From Lepturacanthus savala (lineage: Eukaryota > Chordata > Actinopteri > Scombriformes > Trichiuridae), in the NCBI GenBank assembly GCA_030544235.1, contig CM060481.1:19565892-19629891 (forward strand): DNA of 64,000 nucleotides. Direction: 5' to 3'. Below are positions 9,641-21,640 of this stretch, piece after piece. A program made the position numbers and the translations under genes. A model generated the notes under the pieces. It saw only the letters and a list, made by a program, of their open reading frames with translations. It was not told where the DNA came from and made no database searches. Position 1 is the first letter of the stretch. Each line of letters opens with the position of its first letter.

Positions 9641-11247
9641 GTCTGTTCCGTCTTTTAATTTTTTTTTCTTTTCTTTTTTTTTATCAATGAACTCAGGGAT
9701 TTGATAATAATGTTATCACCGTTTAATGTGAACGGTGGTGAGAGAGATGAGGATCCCGCCGTAAACTACCCAATGACCTTGCTTTATTAATATCAGTGGA
9801 GTGGTCATTAGCAATAGCAACAGGGAATTTAGTTTTCAATTGGGACGATTACTGCAACCTGGCTGCTGCTGCAGCATTAAAACCAGGAATATGTTGCAGG
9901 AAACGCCACCTACAGGTGATAGTGAGGACCACCCTACCCTCCCTCCTTTATATTTATTTGATCATGTTTATCCACTGTGTTACTAAAAACACTTTTTATA
10001 TAACGATGAGAACAAATATGAAGTCAATAAAATTATCATACAATTTAAGTATATATTTAATGTGGCAGCTATATAAGGAGTATTTGTTCCTACATTAAGT
10101 GTTGTTGCATATCATAGTTCATAGTAGTATAGAAGTCAATAAGATGAAAAGTGGAGTGTAATAAAGTAGAAAATACATTTAACCATGTGTTAAACTTACC
10201 AGTGCATCTGTTTCAACGGATGTCTGTAAAATCCATTCATTGGCTACAATACAACTACAATCAAATTTATTAATACAGAAATATGACTTTTTCACAACCA
10301 AATCAGTGGTTTAACCTTTGGCCTACATTTGTCTTTGAGATTGGTGTTGAGTGTTTTCGACGATGTGTTGCACAAGTTCACAAAGTGTTTCAGTACATGA
10401 ACTCAATCCACATGCGCAGAGAAAGTGAGTCGTTTAAAAATCACCTTGTTTAAATCATTAATGAAATGGAGTTAGCTGTTGTGTTAGCTCTAGTCTTCAA
10501 TTGAGTAATTGGTGATCTTCAGACTGCGCTGTGTTACTTAAAAATGGTTCCCAGTGGCCAGGTTCAAAGGAAATGTTCTGGACGCTTTACACAGGTCATG
10601 TATGCAGACAGAACAGAGGCCCCTGAAAGGGGTCTTATGAGACTGGGCTGCTGGTACCCCTCCTTCCTTCTCTTCCTTCTTTCTCTCGCTCTCTCTCTCC
10701 CCCTGTCCGTCTCTCAGGGAGCGGGGTACATGTCATTGGCTGTTTTTGGTTACTGATTTACTCAATTCTCTGGGAGAAGTTACCATATTTGGCACTCTAG
10801 AGATGTTTACACCTAAGGGGAGGACAACAACCAAAATACTTTGAATATTTCACTCTGAATCCGCACACCGCCTGACATCTGCACCTCAGTCATGGGAAAC
10901 ACAGAATTGGTATATTTACTGCTGCTGTGGCTGTGATCTGCTGAGTGAACTCCAGAGAATGTAATAAAGAGGTTTTATCAGGCTGCTGTTGGTTAGAATT
11001 CTGATGGGCCTGTTTGTTGTGATTATCAGCATTCGTTTTCTAAAGTAATCGCTGAGCTGTCTCCCGGTCTAACTCGCGAAAAACAAGTTGTGCAACTGGG
11101 AGCCTTGCCCCCTTCTTGTTCCTCTCAGGCTTGTAAGCACAGCTCTGTTGGAGAGGGTTAGTGTGTATGTGTTGTTATGTATGCTTTCCACGGTACTCCT
11201 GTAACCAACGCTGCTACACACACTGCAGCAAAGCAAATTTTCTACTG

Positions 11248-11496
11248 GAGCTGGGCTCTTGATATCGTGATATGAGACTAGATATCATCTTAGGTTATGG
11301 ATATTGTAGTATCGTAATATGGCACGTGTTGTCTTTTTCTGGTTCAAAGGCTTCTTTACAGTAAATTGATGTGATTTTTCTGAACTCACCAACTGTTTTA
11401 GCTGTTAAACCTTAGGTTAGATGAACTGAAGTGGCAGGACTTCACAATGTATACATACTATTTTATACTATTTTTTTTGTCCATATTGCCCAGCTC
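11248..11496. mobile_element. hAT-like element, internally deleted (cytosine/ATCG 'CTGGGC...GCCCAG' type)
   Basis: The ends are inverted copies GAGCTGGGC (11248-11256) and GCCCAGCTC (11488-11496). The interior contains GATATCGTGATATGAGACTAGATATC and a GTTGTCTTTTTCTGGTTCAAAGGC stretch, which I recognise as a very common teleost non-autonomous DNA repeat whose full copies are longer. No transposase frame is present and the flanks do not show a clear 8-bp duplication, so this is a short, old, internally deleted copy. Confidence 0.7.
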
Positions 11497-12699
11497 TATT
11501 TCACATTTTGCCCTGAATTAAATAACTGAGAACTTTTTTTTTTTGTTCAGAAAGAACACTTAAATAGTTTGTTCCCACATTTCAAACAATGAAGTAAGAT
11601 GTCGCTGTATAAAATTAGGGCTACAGCTGAGGATAGACAAGTAGAGATGCCCTTCAATTGTGCGGGAGTTTGTCTGCAGCCCACTGGGATACATACTCTT
11701 CACTGAAGTGCACAGTGGCATTTTCCGACAATGCTGTGCATGTTGTGGAATGTGTTTGAAGTGGCCCACCATGTAGGTGCCTGTGCATGTGTCACTGTGT
11801 GTGTGTGTGTGTTCTGTGTGTGTTGTGCGTACAGATTTATCAGTAACCCCCCTCCCCCAGCCACCCAGCGCTGTCTGCAGGATCTCATCTCTCAGCTCCT
11901 GACCTGCCCACTTCCGGGCAATGTATGTTTTTGGTGTATCTCTATCTCGCTCTCTCTCGCTCTCTCACTGTGTGTGTGTATGTGTGTGTGTGTCAAGAGG
12001 ATGTGGCTATGCATGAGGACAGGGTGTACTTGAAAGGCAAGCTCAAGAGTGGGCTGCCTGTTAGCGCTTGCCCATGTGCCCCGAGTGGCCCCTTGACCCC
12101 CCACACATCCAATTCATCCAATGGACATACTGTTGAGGTATATTGTTGTGAAATTAGCACGCATTAATGCATGACAAGCTGTCAGAATACATGAAAACAA
12201 TGAATAATGCAACTGAAGCTGAATTCATTTTATATCAGGACACCTTGTTGGCCTGTTATCAAGGAAGGGAAGTGTCTCTATAAATAATCGTTCAGTTAAT
12301 AAAAGTTGATTTGTAGTCAAGTTTAACCCACATTAAGTCACCATTTAACAGTAAATGTAATCAAGGTTAATTACTGTTGGCATTATTACGTATAATTTAA
12401 AGACCTCGCAACAGAACCCAAACCGATGTCTCTTTCATGTGGTGTTTTGTCTGCCCAAATAAGGATATTCAGTTTGCTATATTGTAAAACAAGAAAAGAT
12501 AAAGTAACTCTTTTCAGAAGTCAGCTTTTTTCTTGAAAACTGCCTCATATTGTCGATGTTTTTATTTTTTTTATTTTTATTTTTTTAATTATTTTTGTTG
12601 AAAACCTTATTAGCTCCAGTAAATGTCTAGTTGACAAGGAATATGTTTGAATCGTCCTGGTATTCAAGTTCACCGGACATTTGTGAGCCAAAAAAATAA

Positions 12700-13030
12700 C
12701 ATTACATTCTAGATTTGATTTACTTCGTTAATCCTGAGGGAAATTGAATTGCCAAGTAGATCTCCGCAAAAAGAACAGCACACCAACAAAAAGAACACAA
12801 GAATGATAAAAATGAAAAATGTAGTATACTATTGTTTAAAACACAAATAATTAGAGGAGATAACGTAAATATATATGCAGAGAGGCTTGCAAAAAGGGTG
12901 CAGCTCTAGCTCATGGAACATAATTCCTGTGCAAATTAGCATAATTTAATCCCTTGTTGCAAGCAAAGTGAGCAGAGTTAAAATGTCTGATGGCTGTTTA
13001 AAAGAAGGAATTCCTGAGGGGATCTTTGCT
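12700..13030. mobile_element. Decayed LINE-type or interspersed repeat remnant
   Basis: The segments GTTAATCCTGAGGGAAATTGAATTG (about 12728-12752) and AAAATGTCTGATGGCTGTTTAAAAG (about 12980-13004), followed by GGAATTCCTGAGGGGATC, resemble text that I recall from a widespread fish retroelement. The region is heavily mutated, with no intact reading frame. Family and ends are uncertain. Confidence 0.35.
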
Positions 13031-13951
13031 GTTTTATATTGAAATAAGTTTGTTCCTGAAAGTGATTTTTTTTTTCTACAGTCATTTTCGTCTAGTTATT
13101 GTATACCATGGAATCCATGATTTACTGTTGTTTCCATTAACCAAACATACAGTATTCAAAATGGGGTAATTTCATATTGAAGTTGTGCTGTTTGCTTCAG
13201 TAATAGCTATTTTGCCTGCTGTTCTCATGCCTCACAATTAGAACAGCCAGTACTGTAAGTTTAATGGGCTCCATGCAGAATCATGGCTTTCACAATACAG
13301 CCCCGCTGCTGATTGCAGATTGCCATTGTATGTTTGGGTCGTCCTGTGTTCACAGAGCCAGCAGACAATGAGGGTCATGAACTGAGGCTCCACCAGCTGT
13401 GTGTTGCGTTTTGAGTGTTGGCCAGGAAAGCAATATGTACTACTAAAGGAAATTAACTGTTGGGGTTCCTTTCCTAAGTGCTTCCTCCTCTACTCTTATC
13501 TTTCCAAGTATCCCTTTCAACTTTTCCTAACTTGCCAAACACATTTTTTTTCATCGTGTGCGTGTGTGCGCGTGTGTTCCAGGCAGCCTTTTTCCAACAG
13601 CAGTGCAAGCGGAGGATGAAAAACACAACCTGACCTTTTGACTCCCACAATTCACAGTTTGATCTGCCGACGAGCAAATACATTCCTGTAGTGTGTTTGC
13701 TTGTGTGTTCAGTTTTGTCTGCTTTTAACGGACTCTTCAACATCGTGTAGACATTGTTTTAATTTCACGATAAGTCCAAAAGGCCGGTAGGATTTTAAGG
13801 CACGTTAGTTGCGTTTCCATGTACTTGTCAAGCAAATTTCTAGTGAACTTTTAAAATCTCTTAAAGTCGAAAACACAAATAGGTGTGTTATGTAAACCTC
13901 TGCTCCCTGTGCAGAAATGTTGTCTACATGGGAGGGGATGGGATCCTGGGG

Positions 13952-14012
13952 AACACACACACACATACACACACGTGCACGCATACACACACACACACAG
14001 ACAAACACAGTG
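13952..14012. repeat. CA microsatellite (interrupted)
   Basis: ACACAC runs interrupted by ATACAC, ACGTGCACGC and ACAGACAAACAC. An imperfect dinucleotide repeat; no other feature noted. Confidence 0.8.
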
Positions 14013-16459
14013 CGGCCTTACGCCATGCTGCAACAATCTGATTTGATAGTCCTTGTTGCTGTTTGGATCTGCCCTATTTTAACCGTTGGTGACTTCACAC
14101 TGTAAAATCCAAGTTGAGCCATTCCTGTAATGCAGGGATCAGCAAAGGGATCTTTTGGGCCCCTTTTGCAGGGAGGACCAGATTCTGGCCTAGACCATGT
14201 CCATGTCCTAATATGAGTAAATTGGAAAATTAATCTTCTTATTCTCCATTTTGGCTGTCTATCCACAGTAGTCTGATGTTTTTGACTCATCAGTGTTTTT
14301 TTTTTTTTTTTCCCCCAAAATGTATGTATATGTAGCCTATTGTCATGTGATTCTGGCTCCAACAACACATCCAAAAATACTCCCTGATTCAGACTGTTGG
14401 TGAAATGTTGAAAAATGTGAAAATCAGTTTGGTTAAATTCCATGAAGCTTCTGGCACATGTGGTCTGCACAGTAGAAGAGATTTGAATTATTTTTCTGTT
14501 GCCTTGGTATTTCAGCGGATTGCTTTTTTATGTAATAAATAGATTTTTTTTTGTTTTAGTATTAGTATAGATGTAGACATGAGCGGGGAGGGCTGGCTAC
14601 AATGGGGAGCTCTATTTGGACTTTGGTGGTTCTAGTTTAGAAAACCATCCCTTATGTCCTGTGAAAAGGAAGTTAGAGCGTCTTTTACTTCTGTGCTGTG
14701 ATATACTTCTCAGTGAAACGCCATATTTGAGGGGTGTACAGTTTCAAGAGGGATTTAAATCAAATCCATTGCATTTGATTGCTAAAAATTGGGGCGGGGC
14801 TTGGATTTTAGATGGGTGATATATTTTTCTAATCTGGTATCACGTCACAAGACCTCTCAGGTCATTTAGGACAGGTCTACTTTCTATCACCAGACTTAAA
14901 ACAAAACTGGGAGAATCAGCGTTTAGTTTTCCCCACATGTCTGAACTAAACTCCCAGAAAACTGCAGTCTGCAGCATATTTTTGTTTTATTCTTTTATAG
15001 AATTCTTTTGTCTTTTCCATGATGATAATGCTGACAACATATATTTGGCATATAACAAGTAAAATGAACTAAAAGTGATACAGGATTAAAACTGAATTAA
15101 CTGGATTAAAAAAAACTTTCGTTTGTAGGTAAAGGACCTTGTCCATCTCTAGTAGACACTGATCCTTTAGCCGTTTCAGGGTTGCCCCTGCTCTCTCTGA
15201 CGAAAGTATATGTTTGTGTCAAGGAAATGTGAAGAGAGCCTCCTGTTTACACAGTGACAGCTGCTGGAAAGATGTAATAGAAAGTAGAACAACTTGTTAG
15301 TGTGTGGAGTCTTTTGTGCATGTCCAGTTTTCTACAGAAATTTGGTCATCCCTGGAATTTTTTAAACAAAATTATGAGGTTCAAATTCACTTAAAATACA
15401 GAAATAACTAATTTTACATTGAAAATCCACCTCAGGAAGGCTTGGTAGTGAAGGGTTTATCTGTCTTATATTTTATCATTTTCAGGTTGTGACCAAACAC
15501 TTTGAACATTGTACCTTAAAATTGTAGTAATTCTGCCTGTTGAATTTATCCATTTTATTAATAATCTTGTTAGCGTCTTTGACAGAAAAAATAATTTAAT
15601 ATAATTTAGTTCCTCATCACACCACCATTCATGTAAAACCTCAGCGAGCGTTCACATATTTTCGCTTGTCACTATATGTCTTTATATCTGTGTCATGTAT
15701 CCAAGTGTATACGAGCACTGTGACACATGAGCGCGTGTGTTTGTTGGGCTGGAATGGCTGTGTAACTGAACCTGATGGGTTAAATTTATTTTGAGGACTG
15801 TCATATGACTGAGAAGTAGCCGTTGGACACATAGCCGCGTGAGTCTCTTAGCAGTTAATTACAAGCACGCACACACACAGGACTGTAAGGTCGATCAGTG
15901 TTATTGAGCAGAAGATTGGACAGATGTAAGCTATGAAATAAATTGATACAATACTCAATGAATAGGATATGTAACAATCAGTCATGCAAATCCAACCAAT
16001 CCTTTGTGATTTTGTTAAAGTTCAGTTAATTGTCTGGTCAAATTTGAAAGTAGGTTAGAAGATATACTAATTACATGACTTTTCTCCATAAAATAATGAA
16101 AATCAGAATCAAACCTGAACTTTAATGAGCTAGAAAGAATTTGTTTCCAGTACACTAGAGTGAGGAACATGCTACAAATTTGATTAGCAAATTTGTAAAC
16201 TGAAGCAGGTTGAAAAGCGGTTTGCACCACAACTTTTGCCTCCCTCTTTCCCTCCTGTGTGAATGTGTTGTGACTCTTGGCTCTCTATCTCTCTCCCGCC
16301 TCACACTGGAGCTCCCGCTACGCCCATATTCTTCTCTCGCTTGCTCTCCCTCCCTCCCTCTCTTCGTTTGCTTTTACGTTCAGGGGTAAGAGGGTTCACT
16401 CTCATCTGCTGATTTGTTTTCTTTCACACTGCAGATGCGCACAGCCTGCAGACCTGCGC

Positions 16460-16462
16460 ACG

Positions 16463-16493
<31 letters not shown>

Positions 16494-16502
16494 ACACACA
16501 CC
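16460..16502. repeat. CA microsatellite
   Basis: About 20 CA units with a single GA interruption near 16489. It is preceded by a pyrimidine-rich stretch (16250-16430). Confidence 0.85.
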
Positions 16503-16730
16503 TGCTAATCCCGCTCTGTATGGGGTGGGAAAGCCTCCTCTTTCAGACCTCTTAAAGTTGTGAACACCATCCATTTGACACCTCTCCCTCCCTTTCTTTT
16601 TTTTTGTTTTCTCCTCTCTTATTAGGCCTGCTTGCACCAGCTGGACCTTAGTGATGCTTAACATGTACACCTGCACATGGCCAACAGCGGCACCCAGTCA
16701 CATAGCCTTCCCAATTATGTCCCCACTCTG

Positions 16731-16790
16731 TGTGTGTGTTTTTGTGTGTGTGTTTTTGTGTGTGTGTTTTTGTGTGTGTGTTTTTGTGTC
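16731..16790. repeat. 14-bp tandem repeat, about 4 copies of GTGTGTGTGTTTTT
   Basis: Four near-identical units of alternating GT followed by five T. This is a compound microsatellite that has become a 14-bp higher-order repeat. Confidence 0.85.
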
Positions 16791-17151
16791 CTTTTATGAA
16801 CACTCATGCTTGTATGTGTAACGTGTTTAGTGATTGTGTGTGTGTTGGTTGGGGGGGCTCTGTTTTTGTCCTGATGAACTAGCCTGAGATGGGTTACTAT
16901 GGTGACAGGACTAGCTGTGCTGGCAGTAGTCTACACTGCTCCCCTACCTCCCCTTTTCTAAATATTCATCTAGTCTCACTGCATTTAACTCCCATTAACT
17001 TATTTATGCAGTTTTAATATGTGATGCAGGTAGGGTCTTGTCATGTCATTATACAGCCCATAGTGACACATAATTAAGTTGCTTTTGTGTCGTTTGGAAA
17101 GTTGCAAGTGATAAAACAATGATTGATTGCCCCTCTCCCGACCCCAAGTTT

Positions 17152-17153
<2 letters not shown>

Positions 17154-17183
<30 letters not shown>
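17154..17183. repeat. (CT)15 microsatellite
   Basis: Uninterrupted CT repeat followed directly by a short (AT) run. Confidence 0.9.
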
Positions 17184-17193
<10 letters not shown>

Positions 17194-18884
17194 TTTCTAA
17201 TGTTATGAAGGCTCAGTACCTGTGACACAGCAAGGATTTTTAGCCAATCAACATGTCTTGTTCAATGGAAAAACAACTCACTGATTCTCAGACTTCTACT
17301 ATAAATACTGGATTATGTCTTAGAAAGATTGTCTTCACTCTAAAACACACACGCACACAGTTCAGTGTGGCCTCACCATTATTACAGCAGATGGAGAGGG
17401 AGATGGAAACCACCTGCTTAACAGAAAGAGGACATACAAAGCACCTTACTTGTTGGTTCTTCCTTGTGCCCACTGTGCTCCTTCTCTGTACATTTTCTCC
17501 CACTGTAGTCACAGAGCCAGATGGTAATCTGGCCATGCCTTGCAAAACTACTGGCCAAGCAGTAAATGTAATCCTTTAATTATAGATTATGTGCTCATAT
17601 GATTTCATTAGGGCTTTTTTATTAACTGTTGATTGTTTTTTTATGAACTGGTTTGTTTCTGCAATGTGTGAGCGGTCTTTATTCTTGGCAGTGATACATG
17701 TAATAACGAACCCACTAATATGTAGCCTCACGCAAACGTAAGAAATAAATGTAACAAACGTCTTTTTTTGTGAAACCAAGTGTCAGTTGAGCCGTCTCCA
17801 ATTTGTTCTGAACTAATAGAACGGCTTTTGGGGAGCATCAAGACGATAACATGACTCAGCACCTTTCATAACTTGGAAACTATTGAAACAAAGTGTTGTT
17901 GATGACCGTGGTATGTATGTATTCCTAAAATGTATTCAGAAACTGACTTGGTATTTCCAAAATGGCTGCAGCGCATCTACAGTATTCAAACTTTTCTCAA
18001 AAATGAATAGTAGATTAAAGTAAACATGAATTTAACTTGCAGTTTGAAACAATATCAAACTAAATAATCAGGAATATTCTTTAAAATAAGCACTGAAATA
18101 TTGGCACAGAGCAGTTTAACTGTTGAAAAGGCCAATTAATGCATATTTAACTGAAATTATTTTCTGTAGGTTAATGTCTCTAAACCTGGCCGAACTCATG
18201 GGACTAAAAAGTGGGACTGTTCAGCTACAAAAATAAATGCAGCTGTGTATAACGGACACAAAGTTTCAAACTTTTTTTGTATGTATACATCATGTTTTTT
18301 GTGGGAAAGGGTGGAAAAAAACAAAGCATTTGAGCACAGAGTTAAGCATTAGTTATGGCAAAACATTAAGCTCCGAAGCATTCAGGTCAGCCCTATTTCT
18401 TTTTTTAAAATGTCATTGGATAGTTATGTGTGCTTTGGCCTGCATGTGTGCATCACGTGCCCTTTTCTGCCGTAACAATGTTTAACTGGTCATTAGGCGT
18501 CATGCTGGCGACCTGCTGAGCTTTGAAGAAAGAGAAGAACAAAGATACACAAGGACAGACTCGAGTGCGGCGGAGTTGATAGTGAATTGTAGCTTCGTCT
18601 GGGAGAAAGCAAGCGATGGACGGATGCCAGGACGGAGTGAAAAAGGGACAGAGTTGAAGAGCTTGCACCTAGTTTATGAGATCGCATCAAAGCATTCCTA
18701 ATTCACTTACAGTTTAGGGGGGCCTCATATTGAATCATGCCTTGCTGTTAAATGACAGCGTAATGAATGGAAGTCATTTTACAATACCGCTGTGGCCACA
18801 GACCCTCCACTCCAGGGACTGGTCTGTCAGAGGCGAGGTAACGGCGAGTGATTTGTTGGCCGGGAGCCCTTTTGAACGTTTGCA

Positions 18885-18892
18885 TGACGTCA
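18885..18892. promoter_or_regulatory. Palindromic CRE, TGACGTCA
   Basis: A perfect 8-bp CREB/ATF site in the context TTTGCATGACGTCAAT, inside a locally less repetitive part of intron 1 (18780-18950). The CpG in the core has survived in an otherwise CpG-poor intron, which is mildly suggestive. Chance occurrence in 64 kb is possible. Confidence 0.35.
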
Positions 18893-19324
18893 ATATTCCA
18901 TACCTAGCATGCTCGTGGATATCCTGTATGGAAAAACCAACAGAGGAGAGTGAGCGATTGACAATCTTTGGGAATCTGCAAGGGTTTTTTTTTTTTTTTT
19001 GTGGAAAAACAAACAGCAATAAGGATAGGGATATTTGTCCATATTCAAAAACCCAGGTCTGAACGTTTATTGATAACAGGCTTCAGAATATCTACTGCTG
19101 TCGATATCAAGTGTACTGATATCAAGTCAAATAAGAAGGTGGTGTTAAAAAGGGTGGAGGATAATACAAAATGATTTCTGCACAATTCATAAGATGTTTG
19201 TGCTCTGGTAAATGGAAGGAGGCACCGAAAGCTGTGGGTATAGGCCTAAGCAATGGAAAAGGTAGAGGGAGGGAGAGATACGGAAAGAGCGGCAGGATGT
19301 GTGTGTCTGCATGTTTGTGCAAAT

Positions 19325-19352
19325 GCGCGCGCGTGTGTGTGTGTGTGTGTGT
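19325..19352. repeat. GC/GT alternating repeat
   Basis: GCGCGCGCG followed by (TG)n, all alternating purine-pyrimidine, so capable of Z-DNA. Confidence 0.8.
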
Positions 19353-21049
19353 GAGTGAGGTTTTCCTGCAGCGGCCAGCGAGAGCTGGTGGTCTAACAGC
19401 GCAGACAAACGGGCCATTAAACTGACCTGGCCCCTCTGCTCTCCATCCCTCCAGCCTCCCCTCTGCTTCTCCCTCTTTTCCGTCTTGGTTTGTCAACCCC
19501 CCCCCCACAATTCTTTCTGTTTGCTCCTATACTACTTTGCTTTCTCCAGAAAGTTAAATTCTGTTGTTTTTTCTTTCTTTCCCATTACCTCTGAGTTTGG
19601 AGTCTTATTTCAATGCAGTTAGAATCTTATCAAATTATTTTCTCCTTTTCTTCATTTTTTTCCTTGAATATTGCATTCAGTTGTATCCCAGAATTGGCAA
19701 CCTCAGCAGTCCAGTCAAATCAATAGGATTTGACATGTTTGTCCATTCACCACACCTCAACTAAACCTCTAAACTGTTGGAGGTTAAAACTGCCAATCGC
19801 CAAAAAAAAAGTAAGCATGTCGAGCTTCAACCTGGTCAGATGTCCAACCGTTACGCTCCTTCTCGGTCCCTCTTTCTGTGTTTCAGTCCTATTGCTGAGT
19901 GGCTAAAGCACAACCTACAGAAATGTTTCAACACTAGCAGGACGCTTCAGAGCAGTTTGTAAGCAGGCCGGCAGACAAGCTCGGAAGAAGAAAGCATTAA
20001 GCCGTGAGAGACGAAAGAAGCTGATTTGGCAAAGCCATCAGGCAGGCGTAGCTCGTCCAGCCTCGTGTGTAGCTCTGGTTTTGTGGGCCGGAGCGTTGGT
20101 GGGGCTGGGCCCTGCAGCTGCTGCCGTGTGGCTGCAAGTCAAGCAGGGCAACCGAGCCCCGGCTGCCTCCCTTCTCAGGCCGAGCCTCACCACACCAAGA
20201 CTCCGCGCTGTGCTCCACTCGCTAACGTGGGAAGATGAAAAGGAACATCAGATGTTTTTTGTATTACTCACTGTGTGCACAAGTGTGTCGTTTTGTGTGT
20301 GTGTGTGTGTGAGAGAGTTGTCTGTCTGTCCTGCGCTATATCTTAAGCCCAGTCCCGCCTGCAGTTGATTACCTGCTCCAGTTTCATAGTCTTCTGTCTG
20401 TTCCCAAATGTGTTGACTATGTCAGGAATGTTGCCCCCCCCCCTATACCCCCCACACCCCCCAATGCCTTTTTACACCACCTGGTTTAACCGTTTTGTGA
20501 GGCGTGGCCAGAATTTCTGGGATTTTTTTGTAGTTTGTGTTGCTAAATATCCTTTTTTTTTCTAGACAAGGGACATGTTAGTTTTTAAATGGAAATAAGC
20601 AGAAAACCCAAAGAGTGTTGCTTTACATTACTAATTACACGTTGGTACATGCAGCTACTAGCAGGCGAAAAGCTTTTTATTGATATGGACCATGGCATGT
20701 TTAATGCACTTGGCCTGCGTTTTTTATTCCTTTATGCGAGTTGGTAAAAATCAACTGTGCTGCAGAAGCATATAAGGCATAGGGAAGGAGAAAGAGAAAT
20801 GGAATGAGGAACTGAGTAGTAAGGAAAAAGATCCAGATACAAAGACAATGAGCATCTTATCTGCTCGACGTATGAACTAAATTCTTGACCCTTAGATTCA
20901 CGTGTATACAGTAAGTTCAACACAGTACATGTTTCACTGTCAAACTATACATGTCTACATCTTATATTTGCCGTTTAAAAAGGTCGAGATGGACTCGAGG
21001 GATCGGTTCCTATCAGGCGCCTTGTCACTCTAAGAAAACGTCTACCATT

Positions 21050-21420
21050 GCAGTCCACGCCTATTCTTTTCTGCTCTAGCTTTTTTTCTGCCCTCTTTTC
21101 CTCTACTTTGCTTCATCCACCTCTCTCTCCACCCCCCCGCCCGACTCCCTCCCTCCTTCCGTGTACCCTTGAGTCCAAGGTCAAACCAGGCTCACTGGAA
21201 CAAGAAAATAGTGAGTCATTGTTTTTAAAAACAAGTGACAGTGACCCGGCACCTCTCCTGCCCCTTTCGCTTCTTTTTCTTTTCCTCATTCTTTCTCTCT
21301 GTTTATATTTCGTCTCTTTGTCTCTCCCTCCCTCCCTCGCACGCCCGCCCCCCCCTTCTCTCCTTTTGCCAGTGCCGGAAGGTAGAGAGATGGAGGCGAG
21401 CCAAAGTCACCAATGTGATG
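21050..21420. repeat. Pyrimidine-rich tract in intron 1
   Basis: The + strand is strongly enriched in C and T, with CTCCCTCCCTC and CCCCCCGCCCG runs, interrupted by a short mixed segment at 21165-21245. Long stop-free frames here are produced by the composition. Similar tracts occur at 23815-24050 and 24600-24960. Confidence 0.7.
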
Positions 21421-21429
21421 TGATTTAGG

Positions 21430-21640
21430 CCTCTCTCTCTTCTCTTGGCCAGCCATCTGACGGCACAGGGCCCTGCATGTTGCTCTTTTCTACCCGCTTC
21501 AATCTGCCACAGCCTGGCCCTGTGCCACAGCTGTAACGGGACCCAGCGTTGTATATAAATAGGCTAGGCCAGCTCCCCTTGCCATGCTCCTCAATGGGAG
21601 GCTGAGGCAATGGAGAAACAGGTGCTCCAGCCCACACACT
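21430..21640. promoter_or_regulatory. Candidate regulatory block with TATA-like and E-box motifs
   Basis: A non-repetitive, higher-complexity island between simple-sequence tracts. It contains CAGCTG (near 21529-21534), a TATATAAAT motif (21552-21560), and a small hairpin in which TTGCC and CTCC (about 21579-21590) pair with GGAG and GGCAA (about 21596-21611). It could be a conserved non-coding element or an internal promoter; neither can be shown without comparison to other fish. Confidence 0.25.

Noticed and set aside
14018..14470. 150-codon open frame on the - strand
   Set aside because: No domain, lysine run from a poly(T) tract, no splice or start context. Parts of the region look like a decayed repeat.
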